Source: Caldilineaceae bacterium (GTDB lineage Bacteria; Chloroflexota; Anaerolineae; Caldilineales; Caldilineaceae). Taken from it: a stretch of 7,201 bases of DNA. How positions within the stretch are numbered: the stretch's first letter is position 1; every line of letters starts with the position of its first letter. The DNA lies in assembly GCA_028819675.1 (NCBI GenBank), contig JAPPKT010000221.1, positions 1 through 7,201 on the forward strand, read 5' to 3'. Made by a program: the position numbers and the translations under genes. Under the pieces are notes generated by a model, which had not been told where the DNA came from, made no database searches, and saw nothing but the letters and a program-made list of their open reading frames with translations. Positions 1 through 4,930 of this stretch are shown in pieces.

Positions 1-2
1 AC

Positions 3-908
3 TCGCACGGGGTCATTCGTATCCCGCAGTATCTGCGACAGATTGACGAGGACGAGATACGTCCCCAAGCCAGACCGGAGATCGAGCGCGAAACACCGGT
101 CATGGTGCTGTACAACGGTCATCGCTGCTTCGGGCAGTTGGGGGCCAAGGTGGCAATCGAGGACGGGATTGGCAAGGCGAGGGGGAACGCGGTGTCGGTG
201 GTGGGGTTAAAGCACTCGGGGCACGTGGGGCGCCTGGGCGAGTGGGTGGGACTTGCGGCCGAGGAGGGGTTGATTGCGCTGGCGTATGCCAACGGTGGTC
301 GTTCAGGCGGCCTTGTGGCGCCATTTGGCGGCGCGGAGCGGCGGATGGGCACGAATCCGATAGCGGTGGCGATACCTCTGAAGGACCGGCCGGCGATGCT
401 GCTGGATTTCGCCACGAGCGCGGTGGCGGAGGGCAAAGTGCGGGTGGCGTTCAACAGCGGCAAGGAGATTCCGGAAGGATGGGCCCTGGACAAGAACGGC
501 GCGCCCACCAAGAATCCGGGCGACGTGTACGAAGGCGGGATGCTGCTTCCGGCGGCCGGGCACAAGGGATTCGGGCTGGCCCTTCTGACGGATTATTTGG
601 GTGGGATATTGACTGGGGCCGGCGGGCCGGGCATACCGGGCTCGATCCTGGGCAACGGCGTCCTGTTCATCCTTTTGAACATCGACTTTTTCCGTCCGTT
701 GGACGAGTTCTTTGCCGATGGGGAACAGATCGCCGGTCGGATTAAGGCCACGAAGCCGGCACCCGGATTCGATGAGGTCCTGATGCCGGGCGAACCGGAG
801 GCACGTTCGGCTGCGAGCCGCCAAAGGGATGGGATTCCCCTGGACGATACGACCTGGTCACAGATCGTCGAAGTCGCCGAGAAGCTAAGTGTTGATCCGA
901 TCGTTTGA
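3..908 (+). CDS. Malate/L-lactate dehydrogenase-family (Ldh_2) NAD(P)-dependent oxidoreductase, 5' end outside window
   Basis: The reading frame is open from the left edge, giving 301 visible residues; family members are usually about 330-360, so roughly the first 45 residues are missing. The first visible residues are SHGVIRIPQY. They match the family signature SHGxxR, whose His is the expected catalytic residue. Further family blocks follow in order: HSGHVG (71-76), GTNPIA (116-121), DFATS (135-139), GK (144-145) and GHKGFGLAL (186-194). This family (malate, sulfolactate, ureidoglycolate and delta-1-piperideine-2-carboxylate reductases) oxidises 2-hydroxyacids or reduces 2-oxo/imino acids in the cytoplasm; the exact substrate cannot be read from sequence. 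An internal ATG at 102 is not the start, because conserved sequence lies upstream of it. The stop is followed after 20 bases by an isomerase-like gene, which suggests one transcript and a sugar-acid or hydroxy-acid catabolic role (inference). Confidence 0.93.
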   Translation, partial: SHGVIRIPQYLRQIDEDEIRPQARPEIERETPVMVLYNGHRCFGQLGAKVAIEDGIGKARGNAVSVVGLKHSGHVGRLGEWVGLAAEEGLIALAYANGGRSGGLVAPFGGAERRMGTNPIAVAIPLKDRPAMLLDFATSAVAEGKVRVAFNSGKEIPEGWALDKNGAPTKNPGDVYEGGMLLPAAGHKGFGLALLTDYLGGILTGAGGPGIPGSILGNGVLFILLNIDFFRPLDEFFADGEQIAGRIKATKPAPGFDEVLMPGEPEARSAASRQRDGIPLDDTTWSQIVEVAEKLSVDPIV

Positions 909-917
909 TAGTTAACC

Positions 918-922
918 GGAGA
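918..922 (+). promoter_or_regulatory. Shine-Dalgarno site GGAGA deciding the start of the TIM-barrel gene
   Basis: GGAGA lies 6 bases before the ATG at 929. It supports ATG 929 over the in-frame TTG at 905, which would overlap the upstream stop codon and has no such site. Confidence 0.7.
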
Positions 923-928
923 ACAGGT

Positions 929-1777
929 ATGTCACGAATTTCCACTTCATCCTGGAGCCTGCACAGGGCTTTGGGGTCTCCGCCTCTTTTTGGGCCGGGC
1001 GATGCCGGGCCGCAGCAGACGTCGAACGGTGTAATCAGCCTGTTGGAGCTGCCAACGGCGCTGGCGCAGGCCAACATCAACACGCTGGAGATCGTGCACT
1101 TTCACTTTCCCACGATGGACAGTGCCTACTTAGACGAACTGAAGGCGGCAGTCGAGGAGGCCGGAGTTGAACTGTTCAGCGTTTTGATCGACTCCGGCGA
1201 CATCGCGCACGCCGACAGGACAGTGCGGGCCGGTGAGATGGAATGGATCCGGTCGTGGCTGGATTTGACCGCCGGTTGCGGCGCAAGCCATGCACGCGTT
1301 GTGGGGGGATGTCAGCCGGTGGAGCGTAATCACGCGCCGCTGTTGGACCACCCGGTGCTGCAGCGGAGTGCGCAAGGTCTGCGTGAGCTAGCCGACTACG
1401 GCTCTTCGATCGGTGTGCAGGTGATCACCGAAAATTTCCGCGAGACGACGGACCGGGCGGACCAGGTGCTGGCGATCCTTGAATTGTGCGAGGGTCGGGT
1501 CGGGTTGTGCGCGGATTTTGGAAATTACAGAGGCGATAACCGGTACGAGGAGCTGGCAGCTATCTTTCCAAAGGCCGATTCGGCACACGTGAAGGCGATA
1601 TACGACGACAAGGGTCAGCCGGATGAGGATGAGTTTCGCCATTCGCTGGGATTGTTGTCGGAGGCGGGGTTTGACGGTCCGATGTCGCTGATCTTCGATA
1701 CGCCGCTGCATGGGAACAGCACTGAATGGGACAATCTGGCGCAACTGAGGACGGTTGCCGCGTCTTATTGCGCCTGA
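929..1777 (+). CDS. Sugar phosphate isomerase/epimerase-like protein (AP endonuclease family 2 / xylose isomerase-like TIM barrel)
   Basis: The product has 282 residues, a normal length for single-domain members of this superfamily. ATG 929 is chosen because GGAGA precedes it by 6 bases. The N-terminal ISTSSWSLHRAL strand, the NTLEIVHFHF strand near 51-60 and the ITENF (166-170), LCADFGN (193-199) and SAHVKA (218-223) strands fit a TIM barrel. The likely divalent metal ligands are E168, D196 and H220. The usual fourth ligand, a Glu on the last strand, appears to be replaced by D257 in LIFDTP. Related proteins isomerise or epimerise ketoses and sugar acids or cut abasic DNA; nothing here points to DNA repair. 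Its tight spacing behind the Ldh_2 gene suggests an operon in which dehydrogenase and isomerase act on related metabolites (inference). The substrate is unknown. Confidence 0.87.
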   Translation: MSRISTSSWSLHRALGSPPLFGPGDAGPQQTSNGVISLLELPTALAQANINTLEIVHFHFPTMDSAYLDELKAAVEEAGVELFSVLIDSGDIAHADRTVRAGEMEWIRSWLDLTAGCGASHARVVGGCQPVERNHAPLLDHPVLQRSAQGLRELADYGSSIGVQVITENFRETTDRADQVLAILELCEGRVGLCADFGNYRGDNRYEELAAIFPKADSAHVKAIYDDKGQPDEDEFRHSLGLLSEAGFDGPMSLIFDTPLHGNSTEWDNLAQLRTVAASYCA

Positions 1778-1904
1778 TAGGAGCGCAGAGGCCGGGGCTC
1801 GCGATGGGATGTTGGTTCGGAGGGATGGTTACGAAGAGGTGACCGTTCCCGCATCGAGAGATGTGTCCGGGGTCATCTGCCAATTGAGAGAGTTGCGAAG
1901 GAAA

Positions 1905-1932
1905 AACAGTCCATCGAAATCGATGGACTGTT
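1905..1932 (-). terminator. Perfect 12-bp hairpin between convergent genes; probable intrinsic terminator of the OsmC gene
   Basis: The arms 1905-1916 and 1921-1932 are perfectly complementary over 12 bp with a 4-base loop (AAAT on the plus strand). Read on the minus strand, the stem runs straight into TTTTTCCTTC, a good U-tract, about 60 bases past the osmC stop. On the plus strand the tail (TTCGTTTCCTGC) is poorer, so it may stop the isomerase transcript less efficiently. The rest of 1778-1990 holds no gene I can support. Confidence 0.8.
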
Positions 1933-1990
1933 CGTTTCCTGCTATTTTGACGCGATAGAATGCCGGGGTGTTGGCCGGCCGCTTGATGGC

Positions 1991-2413
1991 TTACCCTACC
2001 AGTTCGGCATCGAGGACGATTTCGTCAACCGAGGCGAGGGCTTTGGAGACGGGGCAGCCATCCTTGGCCTGGGCGGCGTATTCGGCGAACTTTTCGGCAG
2101 ACAGGCCGGGGACTTCGGCCCGACAAGTCAGCTCAATCTTGCTTATAGCAGGGCCGTCAGTCAGATGGACGGCGGCCGTGGTGTTTACACTTGTGGGCGT
2201 GAAGCCATCGCCACTCATCAAAGCGGAAATAAACATTGAGTAGCAGCCGGCATGGGCTGCGCCAATCAGTTCTTCCGGGTTGGTGCCAGATCCGGATTCG
2301 AAGCGGGAGGCGAAGGAGAAAGGGCCTTCGTAGAGGCCACTGCCCAATTTCATTGTGCCGGAGCCTTCATTGAGTGTGCCGTTCCAGGTGGCAGAGGCGT
2401 TGCGCACGGACAT
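1991..2413 (-). CDS. osmC: OsmC-family organic hydroperoxide reductase (peroxiredoxin)
   Basis: The product has 140 residues, close to E. coli OsmC (143). The two redox cysteines sit in the family motifs HAGCYSM (C57) and DGCPVSKAL (C120), preceded by NPEELIGAAHA with the conserved Glu at 47-48. An Arg that could activate the reactive thiolate is at R37. The N-terminal ASATWNGTLNEGSGTM segment is typical of the OsmC rather than the Ohr subgroup. These cytoplasmic enzymes reduce organic hydroperoxides, and some reduce H2O2, through a Cys-Cys disulfide that is recycled by a reductant not seen here. A near-perfect AGGAGG lies 7 bases before the ATG. The gene has its own candidate promoter upstream and a hairpin terminator downstream, so it is probably monocistronic. 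A third Cys (C97) is not part of the family active site. Confidence 0.94.
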   Translation of the reverse strand: MSVRNASATWNGTLNEGSGTMKLGSGLYEGPFSFASRFESGSGTNPEELIGAAHAGCYSMFISALMSGDGFTPTSVNTTAAVHLTDGPAISKIELTCRAEVPGLSAEKFAEYAAQAKDGCPVSKALASVDEIVLDAELVG

Positions 2414-2420
2414 GGAGATT

Positions 2421-2426
2421 CCTCCT
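2421..2426 (-). promoter_or_regulatory. Shine-Dalgarno site AGGAGG of osmC
   Basis: On the minus strand AGGAGG sits 7 bases upstream of the osmC ATG. It is a full match to the anti-SD core and fixes the start at 2413. Confidence 0.8.
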
Positions 2427-2515
2427 GATTGTGAAGTGCTGATGGGCGATCGGGAAGCAACCGAAAAAAAGTGAGCCGGTTGGCAATTTGAGAATATTGG
2501 GTAACAACGGGCAGG

Positions 2516-2544
2516 ATTTTAGCATAGTTTATGTGGCAGATCAA
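2516..2544 (-). promoter_or_regulatory. Candidate sigma-70-type promoter of osmC (TTGATC-17-TAAAAT, extended -10)
   Basis: On the minus strand TTGATC (2544-2539) is followed by exactly 17 bases and then TAAAAT (2521-2516). A TG one base before the -10 gives the extended form TGCTAAAAT. The predicted transcription start is near 2509, leaving a leader of about 95 bases before osmC. It is found by eye only, and the sigma factor of this organism is unknown. Confidence 0.45.
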
Positions 2545-2636
2545 ACTTTCGGGCGGTCTAAGGTGCAGCCCAATATTGCGCAACTTAGTCGAATGTAAGC
2601 CATGTGCATTTGGGTGGGGTTCTGTGCTCTATGCAG

Positions 2637-2678
2637 TGGGCCCAAAAACTGGACCACGAGCTAAGGTGAACAATGGAG
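2637..2678 (+). repeat. Left copy of an IS-like terminal inverted repeat
   Basis: The sequence TGGGCCCAAAAACTGGACCA and the 22 bases after it recur as the reverse complement at 6938-6980. Over the outer 30/31 bases the two differ by one missing C in the CCC(C) run and one G/A change; the inner part is more diverged but again shares AATGGAG. The outer end starts with TG, the convention of IS3-family termini. I see no matching target-site duplication: the 3 flanking bases are CAG on the left and CTT on the right. The two copies face each other. Confidence 0.75.
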
Positions 2679-2761
2679 CAGATAACCAAGCACGGTCTGC
2701 CTCAGTTCAGTTCGGTTCGATTTGTCTTGGATGGCGGGGGAGGTGCCCAGGGGTGGGTGCG

Positions 2762-2905
2762 TCATTCCGAGTCGTCTCCGTATCCTTGTTCGTAATCGGT
2801 ATAGTACGCTCCTCTTCGGCTTGTTGGTGTCCGGCTTTTGGATTTAATCATCGCCCAAATGCCTGACAGCACAACAAAGACAGACAGGCAGAGCAGAATT
2901 TCCAC
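2762..2905 (-). CDS. Small single-helix membrane protein, 47 aa, GTG start
   Basis: I do not recognise this protein. It starts at GTG 2905, with GGAGG 5 bases upstream, and encodes 47 residues before TGA. Residues 3-20 (ILLCLSVFVVLSGIWAMI) form one hydrophobic helix. A strongly basic stretch follows (21-31, KSKSRTPTSRR), then a Tyr-rich acidic tail (YYTDYEQGYGDDSE). By the positive-inside rule the C-terminal tail should be cytoplasmic. The layout of helix, basic collar and acidic tail, together with the strong ribosome site, argues that it is real despite its size and GTG start. It lies 135 bases downstream of the 85-residue membrane protein on the same strand, so they may be co-transcribed. 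No function can be assigned. Confidence 0.65.
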   Translation of the reverse strand: MEILLCLSVFVVLSGIWAMIKSKSRTPTSRRGAYYTDYEQGYGDDSE

Positions 2906-2910
2906 TTGTT

Positions 2911-2915
2911 CCTCC
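2911..2915 (-). promoter_or_regulatory. Shine-Dalgarno site GGAGG for the 47-aa gene
   Basis: GGAGG lies 5 bases upstream of GTG 2905 on the minus strand. It is the main reason to accept a GTG start for such a short gene. Confidence 0.6.
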
Positions 2916-3040
2916 AAGGTTTGGGTCGGTCCGGTTTGTGACGGCTTCTGCTGTTGTTGGGGCCTAGTGTTTACTGATTGTTCCGTTTGGTTTTGGTGGT
3001 ACGGGTCTGAAGGTCGAACAAGGCGTCACGGAACAGGTTG

Positions 3041-3298
3041 TCAATCAAGAACCAGAGCTATGAGCAATAGCCCAAGGACGGCTCCGGCGATGCCGCTTGT
3101 TGCCAACAGTGTTGCGTAACTGAAAGTTTCTTTCTTGTATTTCCATGTCATTACTCCCAGGCCAAGAGCCATCATCGCACCCAGTGGTATGAAAGCCGCA
3201 GTGGTGATGTTGGTGTTCACGGACCCATAGATCGGGCTGGCTGCAAAGAAGCCCATAGAGCCTACCCCGACCGCACTGAGGACACTCCACTTCCTCAT
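3041..3298 (-). CDS. Small membrane protein, 85 aa, three predicted helices
   Basis: I do not recognise the family. Three hydrophobic segments are visible: 5-24 (SVLSAVGVGSMGFFAASPIY), 31-52 (ITTAAFIPLGAMMALGLGVM plus TW) and 60-83 (a Gly/Ala/Leu-rich helix ending LIALVL). The Lys-rich loop KYKKET between helices 2 and 3 is probably cytoplasmic, which puts the N-terminus outside or makes the first segment an uncleaved signal anchor. AGGAGAG lies 5 bases before the ATG and supports this start. The only other frame of similar length here overlaps it on the same strand and reads as low-hydrophobicity shadow sequence. It is 158 bases downstream of the Cache gene and 135 bases upstream of the 47-aa membrane gene, all on the minus strand. 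It could be an accessory or scaffold membrane peptide; no function is assigned. Confidence 0.72.
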   Translation of the reverse strand: MRKWSVLSAVGVGSMGFFAASPIYGSVNTNITTAAFIPLGAMMALGLGVMTWKYKKETFSYATLLATSGIAGAVLGLLLIALVLD

Positions 3299-3303
3299 AG
3301 AGT

Positions 3304-3310
3304 CTCTCCT
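3304..3310 (-). promoter_or_regulatory. Shine-Dalgarno site AGGAGAG of the 85-aa membrane protein
   Basis: AGGAGAG lies 5 bases before the ATG at 3298 on the minus strand, a strong match that supports the gene and its start. Confidence 0.65.
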
Positions 3311-3455
3311 AATCGCAGTTGTGTCGAACTTTCGAGTTGTTACGGCATGTGACGGCTCATGTTGTTTTTGGATATGAAGTCAGAGGTGCCGTGCGGCGCA
3401 CATGTGGCGGACGAAGCGGGCGCACAGGCGTGTCTCGGAGGGCCTGGTGATCTAC

Positions 3456-4640
3456 CTACTCATCGGGATAAAACCCGGACGCTACTACGAAGACCTGGTC
3501 TCGACCGGGTATACGGAAGCCTGTAGCATATGCGATCTTCGGCGAGCCGATCTCCTCGTCGCCCTCTATTGCCGGATTGTCGAACATATACTCGACGAAA
3601 CCGCCACCCGCTTCACCGGCGGCCAGCAGCTCTCGGAGGTAGCGAACGCCGTTTATGTCCTCGCGGTCCATGTCTTCAAACTGGCGGCCCTCGAATCGCA
3701 GGGGGAAGCCGCCGTGGAAAAGGGTATATCCGTCAGTGCTGATCACGAATACGTAGACCGAGCCGGACTTCCAGTAACCATCCTCTTGGCGAAAGACAAT
3801 TTTCGCGTTCCCCAGCCCGCTCAAGTCCGGCGACAGGGTGGCGTCTCGGTACTCTTTCATTGCCGCTTCGACAAAGATGGCGAGCGTCTGACGATCCACC
3901 ACCTCGGCGGCCGTCACTTCGGGACGTGGCAATGGGGTAAACTTGACTGGGACAGAGGTCAAGTCCTGTGCGAATCCACCGACCATCACCAGGCTGTTTC
4001 CACTCAGTCCCGAAATGAATGGAACCGCGTAGGCTGGTCGATCTATACCGTCCCGTCGGTAGTCGACGAAACCGCCACCTTGCTCAGCCGCGGCGAGCAG
4101 TTCCATCCCAACCGGCCTTCCCAACTCATCCTTGACATCAGCGATGTTCTTGTTTTCCGAGGTTGGATCGTGTCCGTGAATCAAGATGTTTCCGTTCCGT
4201 GTCATCGTCATCAGGAAGATAGAGCCGGACTTATATCGGCCCTCGGAGCGGAAGAAATCACGCAATCGCGCTATTCCCGTGACGGTCGTGATGCTCTCTT
4301 GGTAAACTTTGACATCTTCGACAAAGGCTCTCAGCGTGATGCGATCCGTCGCCTCGCTTGCGGTGATTGGGTCGTCGGCTGACATGGTGGCACCAGACTC
4401 GTGCCATCCCGAACCAAAGATTAGTCCATCGTGACGGATAGCCCAAGCGTGTTTGCGGGCTTGCTGGCCGGTTTCGTAGTTGTGTCCAGAATAGGTAAAC
4501 CACTGGCCCTGTTCGGTAGTGGTCGAGATGGCTTCGCCGCTTCTGTATCCGGTGGAGTCCACAATGGTCAAGAGGTTTGTTCCGACCAGTTCGGGGTTGG
4601 GATGGACGAACATGATATTGTTTTCGTCGATAATGAACAT
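3456..4640 (-). CDS. Tandem Cache-domain sensor-like protein, probably 5'-truncated
   Basis: The protein has 394 residues from ATG 4640. It shows about three copies of an extracytoplasmic small-molecule-binding Cache module. Copy 1 is partial: MFIIDENNIMFVHPNPELVG, then D..GYRSGEAI, and HAWAIRHDGLIFGSGWHE near 64-81. Copy 2 (about 93-228) and copy 3 (about 241-394) share TLxxFVE...Y, (Y/W)KSGS, a dG...HG segment, ELLAAAEQGGGFV / ELLAAGEAGGGFV (180-192 and 337-349) and a closing GGF/ASGF strand. Known Cache domains bind amino acids, carboxylates or other solutes outside the membrane. No kinase, chemoreceptor or GGDEF domain, signal peptide or membrane helix is present. The frame stays open upstream and reads ...INSPESIDGQWY before the ATG, which fits the missing start of module 1; coherence is lost near 4680, at an IS-like repeat relic. 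No Shine-Dalgarno precedes ATG 4640. I therefore think the gene has lost its 5' end and may not be expressed. Confidence 0.75.
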   Translation of the reverse strand: MFIIDENNIMFVHPNPELVGTNLLTIVDSTGYRSGEAISTTTEQGQWFTYSGHNYETGQQARKHAWAIRHDGLIFGSGWHESGATMSADDPITASEATDRITLRAFVEDVKVYQESITTVTGIARLRDFFRSEGRYKSGSIFLMTMTRNGNILIHGHDPTSENKNIADVKDELGRPVGMELLAAAEQGGGFVDYRRDGIDRPAYAVPFISGLSGNSLVMVGGFAQDLTSVPVKFTPLPRPEVTAAEVVDRQTLAIFVEAAMKEYRDATLSPDLSGLGNAKIVFRQEDGYWKSGSVYVFVISTDGYTLFHGGFPLRFEGRQFEDMDREDINGVRYLRELLAAGEAGGGFVEYMFDNPAIEGDEEIGSPKIAYATGFRIPGRDQVFVVASGFYPDE

Positions 4641-4670
4641 ATACCACTGCCCGTCTATGCTTTCAGGAGA

Positions 4671-4713
4671 ATTAATGTGAGTTTTTGAGGCCAGTTTTTG
4701 GGAAAGACCACTT
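4671..4713 (-). repeat. Decayed third copy of the IS-like terminal repeat
   Basis: CCAGTTTTTGGG at 4691-4702 is identical to the core of the right terminal repeat (from 6964). ATTAA lies 20 bases before this core here and 22 bases before it in the right copy. After the core come AAAGACCACTT here and GCCCACTT there. The orientation matches the right copy. The match is gapped and judged by eye, so it may be partly chance; its position at the break in the Cache gene makes it more credible. Confidence 0.4.
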
Positions 4714-4747
4714 GGCGACTCGACGGAATTTCGCTATGCTGTGAAAC

Positions 4748-4854
4748 GTGGGTTCCCTGGTGCTATACCTCGACGATCTCACATAGATCCTTATATCCTT
4801 GGCAGAGCCGATATTGGTGGGACTGCCGATGATGTTGTTTGACGAGGAACCCAC
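4748..4854. repeat. 9-bp inverted repeat GTGGGTTCC / GGAACCCAC upstream of the PDZ-SBP gene
   Basis: GTGGGTTCC (4748-4756) is exactly complementary to GGAACCCAC (4846-4854), with 89 bases between. It could bring the ends of a leader together, mark operator half-sites or be the edges of a lost small element; the pairing does not extend beyond 9 bases. No convincing promoter or tRNA was found in the interval. Position 4681-4842 has an open plus frame without a start codon or ribosome site, which could be a gene remnant. Confidence 0.3.
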
Positions 4855-4920
4855 CTCTTCTCAGAGATTTCCATACATCTCCGCACACCATGTCCTGCTC
4901 CCCGCCAGACCATAACAAAA

Positions 4921-4925
4921 AAGGA
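4921..4925 (+). promoter_or_regulatory. Shine-Dalgarno-like AAGGA of the PDZ-SBP gene
   Basis: AAGGA, following an A-run, lies 5 bases before ATG 4931. It supports that start, which also gives a complete signal peptide. Confidence 0.6.
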
Positions 4926-4930
4926 CTCCG

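Larger units (their letters stand above)
2414..2761. other. Intergenic stretch between osmC and the small membrane-protein gene
   Basis: These 348 bases contain the osmC Shine-Dalgarno and promoter, a 9-bp inverted repeat (AATATTGGG at 2493-2501, CCCAATATT at 2569-2577) around the promoter, and the left IS-like terminal repeat at 2637-2678. Open frames here and on to 2866 on the plus strand lack ribosome sites and recognisable protein features. Just inside the repeat an ATGGAG could be the relic of a lost orfA start. Confidence 0.5.

Noticed and set aside
242..745. Long open frames on both strands inside the Ldh_2 gene
   Set aside because: They overlap a gene with unmistakable family motifs, are rich in Arg, Gly or Pro in the way shadow frames of GC-rich genes are, and lack ribosome sites.
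1755..1958. 67-codon plus-strand frame after the isomerase gene
   Set aside because: It overlaps the isomerase end, runs through the terminator hairpin and shows no protein features.
2531..3119. Plus-strand frames of 111 and 93 codons
   Set aside because: No ribosome site; they run antisense to the better-supported small membrane genes or across the terminal repeat, and are Cys/Trp/Ser-rich in the way of shadow frames.
3402..4382. 326-codon plus-strand frame
   Set aside because: It is antisense to the Cache protein, whose repeated motifs are clear; the plus frame has no coherent domain.
4672..4854. 60-codon minus-strand frame upstream of the Cache gene
   Set aside because: No Shine-Dalgarno and no recognisable features; it crosses the repeat relic. 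It could be tested as a displaced fragment but I cannot support it.
4839..4867. Possible promoter TTGACG for the PDZ-SBP gene
   Set aside because: A -35-like box is visible but nothing near 17 bases downstream resembles a -10 box.
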